Shown here piece by piece: positions 35,903 through 45,686 of a stretch of 64,000 nucleotides of DNA. The stretch is from Neptunomonas qingdaonensis (lineage in GTDB: Bacteria; Pseudomonadota; Gammaproteobacteria; Pseudomonadales; Balneatricaceae). The notes beneath the pieces were generated by a model that was not told the origin of the DNA, did not search any database, and worked only from the letters and a program-made list of their open reading frames with translations. The position numbers and the translations under genes are program-made. The stretch lies in contig NZ_FOOU01000009.1 in the NCBI RefSeq assembly GCF_900113275.1, positions 62,001 through 126,000 of the forward strand. The letters are read 5' to 3'. Numbering within the stretch: the stretch's first letter is position 1; each line of letters opens with the position of its first letter.

Positions 35903-36970
35903 GTGGAATTAAAGCATCTGGTAATAAGGGAACTGCATAAAGAGGAAGATCAGGCCACTGTTATCAGTGAGCGTGGTGGTAATGTGAACACTCAACATCC
36001 GGTAGTTCCAGATATGGTGTTGGCATTAAATAACGCATTAGCACGACGCTCTACGCTGACACACGGATCTTTCAATAAAGAGAACCGTGACGGTTACCCT
36101 TTTATCCAGGGGTTTGAGAACTATCTCAGCGAAGAACAGTCGCCTGCCAACTTCCTTAAACTGGCTGACCTGGGGATCGCACAATTGGCCGCCGCGATGG
36201 ATGCACCCTCGTCGCGAAATGCGACAGGCGGTTATATTATCTTCGCCCACTACCAACAAGAACGTTATGAATTTCTGCTGGTGGCATTAGTGCGCAACCG
36301 CTCAGCCATCTCACTTAACGATCAACTCAGCCCTACAGAAGTAAATGAAGTGGATCTGGATAAACTTCATCAGGCAGCCAAGATCAATATCACCTCCTAT
36401 CAAAAAGGAAAAGACAGCTATTTAAGCTTTATGGGCACAAAAGAAAAAGGCGATGTGACTCATTATTTTTCAAATGCCTTTGGCTGCACTGATGTAATGC
36501 CCTCGAAAAAATCTACGGGTGACCTGATCCGTGCCACACGAGATTTCTGCACGCAAAATGGCATGTACGATGAAAGAGAGCAGGTTGTCGAAGATGTCGT
36601 CAGCTATCTCAGCCGCCAGCGCTCTGAAAAAAACACGGCAAACCTACCAGACATCGAACAGATCTTTGATCAGCATATTCCAACTGAAAAAACAGAAGAG
36701 ATCACTGGAAAGTTCGGCCGTTTTGCCAACAGCGAAAAATATCAGGTCAGCCAGGAGTTTCAACCCCATACGCATACTCTGAATGCCCTGACCAAACTAA
36801 AAGCAAAAGCAGACAACTGGCAGCTCGACTTTGCCAAACGCTCTTTGGGGCCTCTGGGCTCAGGTAGCGAAATAGAGTTTGATGAGGAAAAACAGGTCTT
36901 GCTGATTCGTCGCCTGCCAAGCCGGGTTGTTGAACAGATCAAACGCACCCTGAAAGGCGAAGAAGAATAG
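35903..36970 (+). CDS. yejK: Nucleoid-associated protein YejK/NdpA
   Basis: This 355-residue protein is a full-length YejK. It has the start ELKHLVIRELHKEEDQATVI, QHPVVPDMVLALNNALARR, DGYPFIQGFENYLSEEQSPANF, LSFMGTKEKGDVTHYFSNAFGC, and the C-terminal DNA-binding stretch SLGPLGSGSEIEFDEEKQVLLIRRLP. YejK associates with the nucleoid in E. coli; its precise job is unknown. The initiator is GTG at 35903 with a modest CGGGA site. It converges with clpX across a strong terminator. Confidence 0.93.
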   Translation: MELKHLVIRELHKEEDQATVISERGGNVNTQHPVVPDMVLALNNALARRSTLTHGSFNKENRDGYPFIQGFENYLSEEQSPANFLKLADLGIAQLAAAMDAPSSRNATGGYIIFAHYQQERYEFLLVALVRNRSAISLNDQLSPTEVNEVDLDKLHQAAKINITSYQKGKDSYLSFMGTKEKGDVTHYFSNAFGCTDVMPSKKSTGDLIRATRDFCTQNGMYDEREQVVEDVVSYLSRQRSEKNTANLPDIEQIFDQHIPTEKTEEITGKFGRFANSEKYQVSQEFQPHTHTLNALTKLKAKADNWQLDFAKRSLGPLGSGSEIEFDEEKQVLLIRRLPSRVVEQIKRTLKGEEE

Positions 36971-37008
36971 CCCCCCACGACCCCCCTTTAGGACAGGGCC
37001 AGAACAAC

Positions 37009-37035
37009 AAAAAGGACGCATCAGCGTCCTTTTTT
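37009..37035. terminator. Bidirectional terminator between yejK and clpX
   Basis: AAAGGACGC and GCGTCCTTT form a 9-bp stem with the 4-base loop ATCA, flanked by A and T runs on both sides. It lies between two converging genes and should serve both. Confidence 0.88.
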
Positions 37036-37052
37036 ATTCTGTCGAATCAGTA

Positions 37053-38336
37053 CTACTTCTCGGCAGTAGCTTTTGCTTCCTGCGTCTCGTAGATCAAAAT
37101 AGGCTCAGATGTACCATCTATCACGCCCTCATCAATCACTACTTTACTGACATTTTCCAGAGAAGGTAGCTGGTACATGATATCCAACAAGGTCCCTTCC
37201 AGAATTGAACGTAAACCACGCGCACCGGTTTTACGCTCTAAGGCATGTTTAGCGATCGCATGTAATGCCTCTTTACGGAAGTCGACTTCAGCACCTTCCA
37301 TTTCAAACAACTTAGTATATTGGCGCACTAAGCTATTTTTAGGCTCTGTCAGTATCTGCATCAATGCTTCTTCATCAAGCTCACCCAGCGTGGCTATCAT
37401 TGGCAGACGCCCTACGAACTCAGGAATCAAACCAAATTTAACCAGGTCTTCCGCTTCAATATCCAGTAACGTATCTGAGATGGATTTTGTATCGGCCTTA
37501 CTTTTCACGCTGGCATTAAAGCCGATTGAGCTTTTCTCAGAGCGATCACGAATAATCTGCTCCAGACCCGCAAAAGCACCACCACAAATAAACAGGATGT
37601 TTGAAGTATCTACCTGCAGGAACTCTTGCTGAGGATGCTTGCGGCCACCTTGAGGAGGAACGGAAGCAACCGTACCTTCGATTAGCTTGAGTAATGCCTG
37701 CTGCACACCTTCACCCGAAACATCACGGGTAATTGACGGGTTATCGGATTTTCTTGAGATTTTATCGATTTCATCGATATAGACGATACCCAGCTGTGCA
37801 CGCTCTATATCGTAATCACATTTCTGTAATAATTTCTGAATGATATTCTCAACATCCTCGCCCACATAACCGGCTTCAGTCAGCGTGGTCGCATCCGCGA
37901 TAGTAAAAGGCACATTCAGCAGACGCGCCAGGGTTTGCGCCAGCAATGTTTTACCACTACCGGTAGGCCCGATCAGCAAAATATTACTTTTACTTAATTC
38001 AATATCTTTGTTTGCTGAGCTGCTTTGAAAGCGTAAACGCTTATAGTGATTGTACACCGCTACGGCCAGTACTTTTTTAGCACGGTCCTGACCTATAACA
38101 TAATCATCCAGCTTTGCTTTGATTTCAGCAGGAATAGGTAATCGCTCTTGCGCTTCCTGCTCATCGATTTCCCGTATTTCTTCACGAATAATATCGTTAC
38201 ACAGGTCTACACATTCGTCACAAATAAAGACTGACGGACCAGCAATCAGCTTTTTAACTTCATCCTGATTTTTCCCACAGAATGAACAAAAAAGCTTGCC
38301 CTGCTCATTATCTTTATCGTCGATATTATCGCTCAT
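37053..38336 (-). CDS. clpX: ATP-dependent Clp protease ATP-binding subunit ClpX
   Basis: ClpX is the AAA+ unfoldase that feeds substrates to ClpP. The 427-residue protein has an N-terminal zinc-binding domain ([13 protein letters not shown] and [14 protein letters not shown]), Walker [13 protein letters not shown], the pore loop [10 protein letters not shown], Walker [12 protein letters not shown], and the sensor-2 region [12 protein letters not shown]. The IGF loop that docks to ClpP is visible as SSIGFNAS. It lies downstream of clpP on the same strand with a gap of about 120 bases. No lon gene follows, unlike in many relatives. Confidence 0.98.
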   Translation of the reverse strand: MSDNIDDKDNEQGKLFCSFCGKNQDEVKKLIAGPSVFICDECVDLCNDIIREEIREIDEQEAQERLPIPAEIKAKLDDYVIGQDRAKKVLAVAVYNHYKRLRFQSSSANKDIELSKSNILLIGPTGSGKTLLAQTLARLLNVPFTIADATTLTEAGYVGEDVENIIQKLLQKCDYDIERAQLGIVYIDEIDKISRKSDNPSITRDVSGEGVQQALLKLIEGTVASVPPQGGRKHPQQEFLQVDTSNILFICGGAFAGLEQIIRDRSEKSSIGFNASVKSKADTKSISDTLLDIEAEDLVKFGLIPEFVGRLPMIATLGELDEEALMQILTEPKNSLVRQYTKLFEMEGAEVDFRKEALHAIAKHALERKTGARGLRSILEGTLLDIMYQLPSLENVSKVVIDEGVIDGTSEPILIYETQEAKATAEK

Positions 38337-38454
38337 TCAACCTACCTCATACTCATTCCAGCAAAGCGGTAATTTAATTAATAGCGGCTGGTGACGACCT
38401 TTTCAACTTTCTTTTCAACGCTCAGCCACATTAATAGGTCCCGCTAACCAGACT

Positions 38455-39087
38455 TTATTGACCCTGACGCTTATCTAATACTGAATCAATCAGACCATAT
38501 TCTGCTGCTGCAACAGGATCCATAAAGTTATCCCTGTCAGTATCACGTCTGATATTTTCAATGTCCTGGCCGGTATGCTCAGCCAAGATACGATTCAACT
38601 TTTCACGAATACTAAGAATTTCTTTGGTGTGGATCTCAATATCTGTTGCCTGGCCTTGATATCCACCTAATGGTTGATGAATCATGACACGCGCATTAGG
38701 CAAGGCATGGCGCTTACCTGCCGCTCCGGCAGACAACAAAAACGCGCCCATACTGGCCGCCTGACCAATACACATAGTGCTGACGTCTGGCTTGATGAAC
38801 TGCATAGTATCGTAAATTGCCAGACCTGCAGTAACAGAGCCGCCTGGGGAATTAATGTACAAATGAATATCTTTATCTGGATTTTCAGCTTCCAGAAACA
38901 GCATCTGAGCAACGATCAGGTTCGCCATATGATCTTCAACCTGGCCAACAAGAAAGATAACCCTCTCTTTAAGAAGACGAGAATAGATATCATACGCACG
39001 CTCACCGCGAGCAGACTGCTCTACTACCATCGGCACCAGACCAGAGTTCTCAATGATCTTAGCATTATCCTGATGGAATACTGACAT
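38455..39087 (-). CDS. clpP: ATP-dependent Clp protease proteolytic subunit ClpP
   Basis: This 210-residue serine protease subunit forms the tetradecameric chamber used by ClpX (and ClpA). The catalytic Ser lies in [16 protein letters not shown], His in [19 protein letters not shown], and Asp in the following helix ([11 protein letters not shown]). [21 protein letters not shown] is the oxyanion region. A short N-terminal propeptide is present ([22 protein letters not shown]). It lies between tig and clpX as in E. coli. Confidence 0.98.
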   Translation of the reverse strand: MSVFHQDNAKIIENSGLVPMVVEQSARGERAYDIYSRLLKERVIFLVGQVEDHMANLIVAQMLFLEAENPDKDIHLYINSPGGSVTAGLAIYDTMQFIKPDVSTMCIGQAASMGAFLLSAGAAGKRHALPNARVMIHQPLGGYQGQATDIEIHTKEILSIREKLNRILAEHTGQDIENIRRDTDRDNFMDPVAAAEYGLIDSVLDKRQGQ

Positions 39088-39114
39088 GCACTTTACTCCT
39101 TATCCTTAATAAAC

Positions 39115-39151
39115 AAAAAACGACAGCGGATCAGCACCAACTGCCGTTTTT
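39115..39151 (-). terminator. Hairpin between tig and clpP
   Basis: An imperfect stem (AAAAACGGCAG with CTGTCGTTTTTT on the minus strand) ends in a T6 tract after tig. It probably attenuates or ends tig transcription, leaving clpPX with their own promoter. Confidence 0.65.
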
Positions 39152-39171
39152 CATTCAGTCAATGCGTCACT

Positions 39172-40476
39172 TTATTGTTGAGCAGGCTTGATTGCATCTT
39201 CATAAGCAACCACCGAGTCAGATACTTTAGCAGAAGCAAGCAAGTGCTCAATCACTAAATCTTCCAACACTAAACTCTTAACCTGATTCAGCATTTCATC
39301 ATTGCTGTAGTACCAGTCAATCACTTCCTGAGGCTCCTGGTAAGTACTAGCCATCTCTTCGATAGTAGAACGTACGCGCGCATCATCCGCTTTGATTTCG
39401 TTAGCTTTTATCACTTCCTGTACCAGCAAGCCTACAGTAACACGACGCTTAGCCTGATCTTCAAACATCTCTTTAGGCAACATGTTAGGGTCAATCTCTG
39501 CACCGCCACCAAAACGCTGTACTGCTTGCTTACGCAGATTATCGATTTCACTGTCAACCAAAGCGCTTGGCACTTCAATTCCGTTAAGATCGACCAACTG
39601 AGTGAAAACCTGGTCTTTAAGTTTCATTTTCAGAGCATTTTTCATTTCACGTTCCATATTAGAACGCACTTCAACTTTAAATGACTCCAGATCAGCGGCT
39701 TCAATTCCGAATTTACCAAAAAACTCTTCGTTCAGCTCTGGCAACTCAGGCGTAGACACTGTCAGTACTTTTACGTTGAATGAAGCTTCTTTGCCTTTCA
39801 GGTTTTCAGCGTGATAATCTTCCGGGAAAGTCGCTTTAACCTCTACTTCATCGCCCGCTTTAGCGCCGACAAGAGCATCTTCAAACCCTGGAATCATTGA
39901 GTTTGAACCCAGAACCAGGTCCATGCCCTCTGCTTTTCCACCTTCAAATGCTTCACCATCGATGAAACCTTCAAAGTCAATCTTCAGACGATCTCCGTCA
40001 ACAGAGGCGTGTTCGACTTCTGTCCAGTTAGCTTGCTGCTTACGCAACGTATCAATCATCTGCTCCAAATCAGCATCTTTCACTTCAGAGCTCTGTTTAT
40101 CGATCTCTACAGCAGAAAAATCAGCCAAAGTGACTTCAGGATAAACTTCAAATGTTGCTACGAACTGGAAGTCTTCACCATCTTTATCATTTTTGAATTC
40201 GATTTGAGGACCACCAGCAGGGGTAATTTTTTCCTGCTGCACAGCTTCATAAAAGCTCTGCTGAAGGACTTCACTGATAACATCCTGACGAATACCGGCA
40301 CCGAAACGTTGCTTAGCAACTTTCATAGGAACCTTGCCAGGGCGGAAACCGTCCAAACGCTGAGTACGAGCAGCTTGCTGAACTCTTTTATTTACATCAC
40401 TTTCAATGCGCTCTGCTGGCACAGTGATTGTCATCTGACGCTCTAGAACGGAGGTCGTTTCAACAGAAACTTGCAT
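39172..40476 (-). CDS. tig: Trigger factor (ribosome-associated peptidyl-prolyl isomerase)
   Basis: The 434-residue chaperone binds ribosomal protein L23 at the exit tunnel. The ribosome-binding loop reads LDGFRPGKVPM (family G-F-R-x-G-K-x-P). The FKBP-like domain contains VDGDRLKIDFEGFIDGEAF, EGGKAEGMDLVLGSNSMIPGFED and KVLTVSTPELPELN. The rest is the helical chaperone domain. The ATG at 40476 follows GTGAGGAATTCC and gives the classical MQVSVETTS N-terminus; four extra residues are possible from 40488. The gene follows a tRNA cluster on the same strand. About 240 bases separate them with no other gene. Confidence 0.97.
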   Translation of the reverse strand: MQVSVETTSVLERQMTITVPAERIESDVNKRVQQAARTQRLDGFRPGKVPMKVAKQRFGAGIRQDVISEVLQQSFYEAVQQEKITPAGGPQIEFKNDKDGEDFQFVATFEVYPEVTLADFSAVEIDKQSSEVKDADLEQMIDTLRKQQANWTEVEHASVDGDRLKIDFEGFIDGEAFEGGKAEGMDLVLGSNSMIPGFEDALVGAKAGDEVEVKATFPEDYHAENLKGKEASFNVKVLTVSTPELPELNEEFFGKFGIEAADLESFKVEVRSNMEREMKNALKMKLKDQVFTQLVDLNGIEVPSALVDSEIDNLRKQAVQRFGGGAEIDPNMLPKEMFEDQAKRRVTVGLLVQEVIKANEIKADDARVRSTIEEMASTYQEPQEVIDWYYSNDEMLNQVKSLVLEDLVIEHLLASAKVSDSVVAYEDAIKPAQQ

Positions 40477-40728
40477 GGAATTCCTCACAAAAAAATACTA
40501 TGTACCGGTTTATCGATCTTTATGAACTAGTTTACCGGAATACTTACCTGATTAGTTCACAAAGTCGTTTAAATAAGACTCGATTATACTTCCAAGTCAA
40601 AAATTCTAAAGCGCGAAATTTTCCGGCACTTGAGCATATTAGTCAAGTGATTACGGAAAAACAGGCACTCAAGTTAACTTTATCGGGCAAAGGAGTGAAT
40701 TATTAATGAAATCAGAGAAAAAAAGATA

Positions 40729-40805
40729 TGGGGTGAACGATGGGGCTTGAACCCACGACCGCCGGAATCACAATCCGGAGCTCTACCAACTGAGCTACGC
40801 CCACC
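40729..40805 (-). tRNA. tRNA-His (GTG), copy 1
   Basis: This 77-base cloverleaf includes the extra 5' G (G-1) opposite C73 that is unique to tRNA-His and a genome-encoded CCA. The anticodon stem-loop CCGGA-TTGTGAT-TCCGG gives anticodon GTG. The D-arm GCTCAGTTGGTAGAGC and T-arm GTGGGTTCAAGCCCC are standard. It is identical to the copy at 40943-41019. Confidence 0.95.
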
Positions 40806-40841
40806 ACTACAAACAAAAACACCATTTACCAGGACGGTAAA

Positions 40842-40926
40842 TGGTGCGGATGGAGAGACTCGAACTCTCACGCCTTGCGGCACTGGTACCTAAAACCAGC
40901 GTGTATACCAATTTCACCACATCCGC
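40842..40926 (-). tRNA. tRNA-Leu (TAG)
   Basis: This 85-base tRNA has the long variable arm of class II tRNAs (TGCCGCAAGGCGT). The acceptor stem GCGGATG pairs with CATCCGC and an encoded CCA follows. The anticodon stem-loop CTGGT-TTTAGGT-ACCAG gives anticodon TAG. It lies between two identical tRNA-His genes, all on the minus strand. Confidence 0.95.
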
Positions 40927-40942
40927 ATTCGATCTTTTAGCA

Positions 40943-41019
40943 TGGGGTGAACGATGGGGCTTGAACCCACGACCGCCGGAATCACAATCCGGAGCTCTAC
41001 CAACTGAGCTACGCCCACC
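40943..41019 (-). tRNA. tRNA-His (GTG), copy 2
   Basis: This tRNA is base-for-base the same as the tRNA-His at 40729-40805, including G-1 and CCA. It is the promoter-proximal gene of the His-Leu-His cluster. The identity of the two copies points to a recent duplication or gene conversion. Confidence 0.95.
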
Positions 41020-41314
41020 ATAACTAAAAATCACTTTTTTTACCAGATAAGTATCAAAAGCGCACTTGATTGAAACAGTCTTAAACTCCCTGTCATCAGC
41101 GCTTAGGTAGCGCCTCACTCAAGATGGGGCGTATTCTATGGATAGCTTCGCGCACTGTCAACCAATTTATTATGAAATTTGAAAGAAAATTTGCAGTTAT
41201 TTCAACAGACTAGCTTTGCTATAAAAAAGTTGGATTTTTTAATGACGCAACTTTTTAAAACGGGTGATAAATATTGCTAACGATCCAGACTCCCGCCCGT
41301 TAAAACAGAAGTTA

Positions 41315-41704
41315 TCAGCCCTGAGTCAGCTTATCCAATATCGGACAATGTGCCTGATCATCTCCCAAACACTGCCCCACTACCCCTTCCAACACATCAC
41401 GCATTTGCTGTAACTGCTCAATCTGTTGATTGACCGTATGCAAATGCCGCTCAGCCTTCTGCTTTACCGCTGCACTGGTTCTTTCAGAGTCCTGAGAAAT
41501 CAGCAACAACTCATGACTATCACTCAAGGAAAAACCTAACGCACGCGCACGCTTAATAAACAACAAACGCTCCAACTGCTCCTTATCATACTGCCGATAT
41601 CCATTGTCACCCCGCTTAGCGGGCGGAATGATCTGCTGTTGCTCATAATAACGAATTGTCTTGCTGCTAAGACCCGTATGCTTAGCTGCGTCTGCGATAT
41701 TCAT
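41315..41704 (-). CDS. cueR: Cu(I)-responsive MerR-family regulator CueR
   Basis: This 129-residue MerR protein has an N-terminal winged helix (MNIADAAKHTGLSSKTIRYYEQQ, GYRQYDKEQLERLLFIKRARALGFSL), a dimerisation helix and a metal loop CLGDDQAHC. C112 and C120 are at the same numbers as the Cu(I) ligands of E. coli CueR. CueR binds its promoter constantly and, when copper-loaded, underwinds the DNA to activate transcription of copA. The gene diverges from copA, with a 19-bp-spacer promoter between them. Confidence 0.95.
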   Translation of the reverse strand: MNIADAAKHTGLSSKTIRYYEQQQIIPPAKRGDNGYRQYDKEQLERLLFIKRARALGFSLSDSHELLLISQDSERTSAAVKQKAERHLHTVNQQIEQLQQMRDVLEGVVGQCLGDDQAHCPILDKLTQG

Positions 41705-41773
41705 TTTCTCACCTGATCAGTCCTTACTATCTCTGCAACGGCATGTCAGTCGCACTGCAGCCACTTTTATCAT

Positions 41774-41804
41774 TTGACCTTACTGCTACTGTAACCTTTA
41801 CACT
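41774..41804 (+). promoter_or_regulatory. CueR-type promoter of copA with 19-bp spacer
   Basis: TTGACC (-35, 41774-41779) and TACACT (-10, 41799-41804) are separated by 19 bases, the overlong spacing typical of MerR-family-activated promoters. The spacer holds an interrupted dyad (CTTAC-N7-GTAAC) where CueR would sit. It lies 75 bases before the copA start. Confidence 0.75.
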
Positions 41805-41878
41805 GTAATAAATATTACCTCAATCAGCTTAATCACACGACCAGTTAGCGTGCCAGCAACATTAAGAGGCTTTGATTT

Positions 41879-44095
41879 ATGAACACTATTCTTATTCTTG
41901 AAAATGTATCCTGCGCAGGCTGTGTTAAGAAGATAGAAACCTGTATCTCGAAAATTCCTGATATAGAACACGCTGAAGTAAACTTTCCTCAGCGAAAACT
42001 CTATATTCAAGGCTCAGTCAATAGCGAACTTGTTATCAGCGAGCTTAACAATATCGGCTACCGCGCCCGCCTTTCGCAAAACGAAGCAGAGGATCGGATT
42101 AAACAAAAAGCCAGTGATAGCGCACAATATCGACAACGACTGATTCACTCTGCAGTTGCGCTTAGCCTCGGTATTCCGATGATGCTGGCCGGGTTTTTCA
42201 TGGATGAGATGAGCGTACAAACGACCAACGACCAGATTCTGTGGGGGATCATTGGCGCTCTGACACTGGCTATCATGTATTTTTCAGGTCGCCATTTCTT
42301 TTCAGGTGCTATTACTGCGCTGCGCAACGGCAGCTCAACTATGGACACCTTAATTGCTATTGGAACAGGAAGCGCCTGGTTGTTTTCAATGCTGATTGTA
42401 TTGTTTCCACAACTATTTCCTGAAAGCGCGCGTCATATCTACTTCGAAGCCACCGTAATGATTATCGGTTTGGTTAACCTCGGGTTGGCAATGGAGCTTA
42501 GAGCACGCAGCAGGACATCCGATGCGGTAGAGCGTCTACTGGATCTACAACCTAAAACCGCACGTGTGATTCGCAACGGCAAGGAGCAGGACATACCGCT
42601 GGAGCTGGTCAACATAGGGGATCAGATCCGCATTCGCCCCGGCGAGCAAATCCCTGTCGACGCCCGCGTACTTGAAGGGCAAAGCTATATTGATGAATCC
42701 ATGCTCACCGGAGAACCTCTTCCTGTTAATAAAACCAGCGGCGATACTATTTCAGGCGGCACATTAAATAAGTCTGGCAGCCTCTTAGTCGTTGCCGAGA
42801 GAGTTGGCTCTGAAACGGCGCTGAGCCGTATTATTGAGATGATAAAACAAGCGCAAAACAGCAAGCCGGAGATTGCCCGCCTGGCAGATAAAATCTCATC
42901 TATTTTTGTTCCGGTAGTCATTCTTATCAGTATCGCCACAGCGACTCTGTGGTATTTTTTCGGACCAGAACCTAAAGTCGCCTACATGCTGATAACGGCC
43001 ACAACCGTGCTCATTATCGCCTGCCCTTGCGCACTCGGTCTGGCGACACCGATGTCAGTCATGGTTGGCGTAGGCAAAGCCGCAGAACACGGCATACTGA
43101 TTCGCAATGCCCAGGCCCTGCAAACAGCATCAGCGATCAACACAATCGTCCTTGATAAAACAGGAACGATAACCGAAGGCGCTCCCACACTGACAGACAT
43201 TATCTCTGTGCATAGCCCAGACGATCGACTACTAGCACTTGCCGCGTCATTAGAGCAGCTATCAGAACACCCATTAGGAGAGGCGGTGGTAAAAGCAGCA
43301 CAAGAAAAAAATCTTGAATTACACAGCGTTGAGCAATTTAACGCGATCACCGGCCGCGGAGTGAGCGGCAAGATTTCAACGCAAAACATCTTGCTGGGCA
43401 ACCACGCTCTGATGCATGAGCAAAACATCAACACCCAGGCCGTCAGCGACGCCGTCAAACGCTTAACACAAACCGCTCACACACCCATCTTCATCGCCAT
43501 AGATGGTCAGCTAGAAGGCGTACTGGCAGTAACCGATCCTATTCGCCACGACTCTGCCAGCGCCATAAAGCGTCTGCAAAAAGCCGGCATTAAAGTGATT
43601 ATGCTTACCGGCGATAACCAACTGACAGCGGCAGCCATCGCAAAACAGGTGGGCGTTGATGAGTTTATCGCAGAAGTCATGCCGGCGGACAAAGCCAGTA
43701 AAGTTAAAGAGCTACAACAGCAAGGTGCTATTGTCGCCATGGCCGGCGATGGTATTAATGACGCCCCGGCTCTGGCACAGGCAGATGTGGGCTTTGCTAT
43801 TGGCAATGGCACGGATATCGCTATCGAGAGCGCTGATATGGTACTGATCCGCAACTCTTTACACAGTGTGGCTGATGCTATTGAGTTGTCTAAAGCGGCT
43901 TTAAAAAATATCCGCCAGAATCTGTTCGGCGCATTCATCTACAACAGCCTGGGAATACCTATTGCGGCAGGGATACTGTTCCCGTTTACAGGCATTCTGC
44001 TTAGCCCAATCATTGCAGGTGGCGCTATGGCGTTTTCATCAGCAACAGTGGTCGCCAATGCAAACAGATTAAGATTATTTAAACCATCAGCCTGA
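41879..44095 (+). CDS. copA: Copper-exporting P1B-type ATPase CopA
   Basis: The 738-residue inner-membrane ATPase pumps Cu(I) out of the cytosol. One N-terminal heavy-metal domain is present with [12 protein letters not shown]. About eight transmembrane helices include the ion-site motif [11 protein letters not shown] (C382-P-C384). The actuator loop has LTGEPLPVN, the phosphorylation site is [11 protein letters not shown] (D426), the nucleotide domain has [10 protein letters not shown], and the hinge is [18 protein letters not shown]. Many gammaproteobacterial CopA proteins have two N-terminal domains; this has one. Control by divergent CueR is very likely. Confidence 0.96.
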   Translation: MNTILILENVSCAGCVKKIETCISKIPDIEHAEVNFPQRKLYIQGSVNSELVISELNNIGYRARLSQNEAEDRIKQKASDSAQYRQRLIHSAVALSLGIPMMLAGFFMDEMSVQTTNDQILWGIIGALTLAIMYFSGRHFFSGAITALRNGSSTMDTLIAIGTGSAWLFSMLIVLFPQLFPESARHIYFEATVMIIGLVNLGLAMELRARSRTSDAVERLLDLQPKTARVIRNGKEQDIPLELVNIGDQIRIRPGEQIPVDARVLEGQSYIDESMLTGEPLPVNKTSGDTISGGTLNKSGSLLVVAERVGSETALSRIIEMIKQAQNSKPEIARLADKISSIFVPVVILISIATATLWYFFGPEPKVAYMLITATTVLIIACPCALGLATPMSVMVGVGKAAEHGILIRNAQALQTASAINTIVLDKTGTITEGAPTLTDIISVHSPDDRLLALAASLEQLSEHPLGEAVVKAAQEKNLELHSVEQFNAITGRGVSGKISTQNILLGNHALMHEQNINTQAVSDAVKRLTQTAHTPIFIAIDGQLEGVLAVTDPIRHDSASAIKRLQKAGIKVIMLTGDNQLTAAAIAKQVGVDEFIAEVMPADKASKVKELQQQGAIVAMAGDGINDAPALAQADVGFAIGNGTDIAIESADMVLIRNSLHSVADAIELSKAALKNIRQNLFGAFIYNSLGIPIAAGILFPFTGILLSPIIAGGAMAFSSATVVANANRLRLFKPSA

Positions 44096-44320
44096 TAGAA
44101 GAAACAAACAGCTAGAGCTTGATGCATGAGGGGTAAAATACGCAGCAGAAAGATAAAAAGAAAGAGGAATAGAAATAACAGCACAATTGCTGTCAGGAAT
44201 GGCGTCGCCAATGTGACGACGCCAATTACTAGCGTGTAGTGACGCCTTTATCCTTAACTTAATCTTTTTTGATGCACCTAAAACAATAAAGGCTCTCGCT
44301 GATAATCTGTAAGGCCAGCT
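44096..44320. other. Spacer after copA with a G/C hairpin
   Basis: GGCGTCG (44201-44207) and CGACGCC (44217-44223) form a 7-bp stem with a 9-base loop about 105 bases after copA. No gene or U tract is seen. It may be a weak terminator between converging copA and the AI-2E permease gene. Confidence 0.4.
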
Positions 44321-44428
44321 AATGATTAATCCGTCACTCTCTCCATCACTTTCTCCTTCACTATCTCCGATTATTTTTCCGGAACTCTCTCCAACACGTT
44401 CTCCGCCCCGCTCTCCGACCCGTTCTCC
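44321..44428 (-). repeat. 12-bp degenerate minisatellite spanning the stop of the AI-2E permease gene
   Basis: On the minus strand about nine consecutive 12-base units begin with GGA (GGAGAACGGGTC, GGAGAGCGGGGC, GGAGAACGTGTT, GGAGAGAGTTCC, GGAAAAATAATC, GGAGATAGTGAA and so on). The period is strictly 12, so it keeps frame and adds four residues per unit. The permease TAA falls in the fifth unit; three to four units lie beyond it and would still be open (SEIVKEKVMERVTD). Confidence 0.75.
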
Positions 44429-45678
44429 GGTAGTGTCAGCAGAGCGTCTGTGCCTGAGGTCGCGCTATGAGGTACAGAAAGATGATCAGCACTGGTTTCA
44501 ATTAGTTTCACCCAATCGGTCATTATATTCAATTGCGCTGCTGCAAGCTTGAGGCATACCAGCAATGGGACGGCTAGCAGCACACCCGCCGCCCCCCAAA
44601 GCCAACCCCAGATAAACAGCCACACGACTAGTATCAAGGGATTTAGTCGCAAGTGACGACCCAACACTGTCGGTGTTATAAATTGAGCTTCTAACAGATT
44701 AATTCCAAAATAGACGGCGGCCGGCAACAGTGCAACCCACTCCATGCCGTATTGAGTAACGCCCGCAAGACTGAGTACCATTAGAGCGACAATAGGGCCG
44801 ACATACGGAGCAAAGTTGAGTACGCCAACCAGTGCGCCCCAGAGCAACGCATCGTCTACATCCATCATCCAGAATACGCCCGCAGTGACTATTCCCAGCA
44901 GTGTATTGATGATAGTGACCGTCAGAATATAGCGTGATAACTCTTTCTGCAGCTTTCCTTTAAGCGTAGCTGGCCGGCGATGCTTTTGCTCTGATAGGAA
45001 GATCTCCAGATAGCTGTCATATAATCGCGGGCCAAAGACCAACAGAAAGAGCACCAGAATAACGAATGCGACAAACTGGGCAATGACTACGGGTGTTGCG
45101 CCCAATATAGAGATAATTTTTTCTATCCCACCGCGTATAACATGCTCAGAAAGCTCGCTATTCACATGGGTTTCTACCTCCCCATCTCCGACGATTACTT
45201 CTGGCGGGTCATCTTTACTGAAAAAGCCAAATAATTTGAAGCTTTTCTCCTTAGGGGGCGATGCTTGTGTATTTACCTTAGGCGCAGAGTCAGGACTTAT
45301 AGCCAGGCTAATATCATCCAACTCTTTGGTCAGCTTAGTCGACAACTGAGGCAGTTGTGCCAACCATTTTTGTGCAGGTTCTGTTAGCTCAATAGCCAAC
45401 ATCGTCACAGGCCCGCCAATCATGGCTAGCAGTATAATTGCCGACAGAGTTCGCGGTATGTAAAAGCGCTTAAATAGTGTTACCAACGGGCTGAGTAGCA
45501 ACGAAAACAGCAGCGCGACGAGTATAGGCATTAATAATGATTTAGCGAAGTACAAGGTATATAAAAGCGCCAGAGCCAGCAGGCCGTAGAGGGAGACCGT
45601 ATAGACAGAGCGCTTAGGCACATCGGCGTTGGTTAATGGCTTATTTGTAGCGACTTGCCCACTTTCGTTATTAATCAT
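44371..45678 (-). CDS. AI-2E family transporter (PerM/YdiK-like permease)
   Basis: The 435-residue protein has the AI-2E_transport fold: LYGLLALALLYTLYFAKSLLMPILVALLFSLLLSPLV, then a large cytosolic insertion. A C-terminal membrane domain follows, with ALLWGALVGVLNFAPYVGPIVALMV and FITPTVLGRHLRLNPLILVVWLFIWGWLWGAAGVLLAVPLLV, both family hallmarks. Despite the name, members often act as ion or sodium-proton transporters and few export AI-2. The insertion around residues 110-175 is Ser/Asp/Lys-rich and long. The tail (GSESGAENVLERVPEK) is encoded by the minisatellite described above. It is followed upstream by the YqjD-E-K-like genes on the same strand. Confidence 0.88.
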   Translation of the reverse strand: MINNESGQVATNKPLTNADVPKRSVYTVSLYGLLALALLYTLYFAKSLLMPILVALLFSLLLSPLVTLFKRFYIPRTLSAIILLAMIGGPVTMLAIELTEPAQKWLAQLPQLSTKLTKELDDISLAISPDSAPKVNTQASPPKEKSFKLFGFFSKDDPPEVIVGDGEVETHVNSELSEHVIRGGIEKIISILGATPVVIAQFVAFVILVLFLLVFGPRLYDSYLEIFLSEQKHRRPATLKGKLQKELSRYILTVTIINTLLGIVTAGVFWMMDVDDALLWGALVGVLNFAPYVGPIVALMVLSLAGVTQYGMEWVALLPAAVYFGINLLEAQFITPTVLGRHLRLNPLILVVWLFIWGWLWGAAGVLLAVPLLVCLKLAAAQLNIMTDWVKLIETSADHLSVPHSATSGTDALLTLPENGSESGAENVLERVPEK

Positions 45679-45686
45679 TAGGGTTA

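Noticed and set aside
40680-41118. Readings through the tRNA cluster (GGRSSVGRAPDCDSGG-type peptides)
   Set aside because: These are the well-known false translations of tRNA genes; the cloverleaves are clear.
44322-44552. 76-residue plus-strand reading with S-x-S-P repeats
   Set aside because: The repeats are the complement of the 12-bp minisatellite at the end of the AI-2E permease gene; not a gene.
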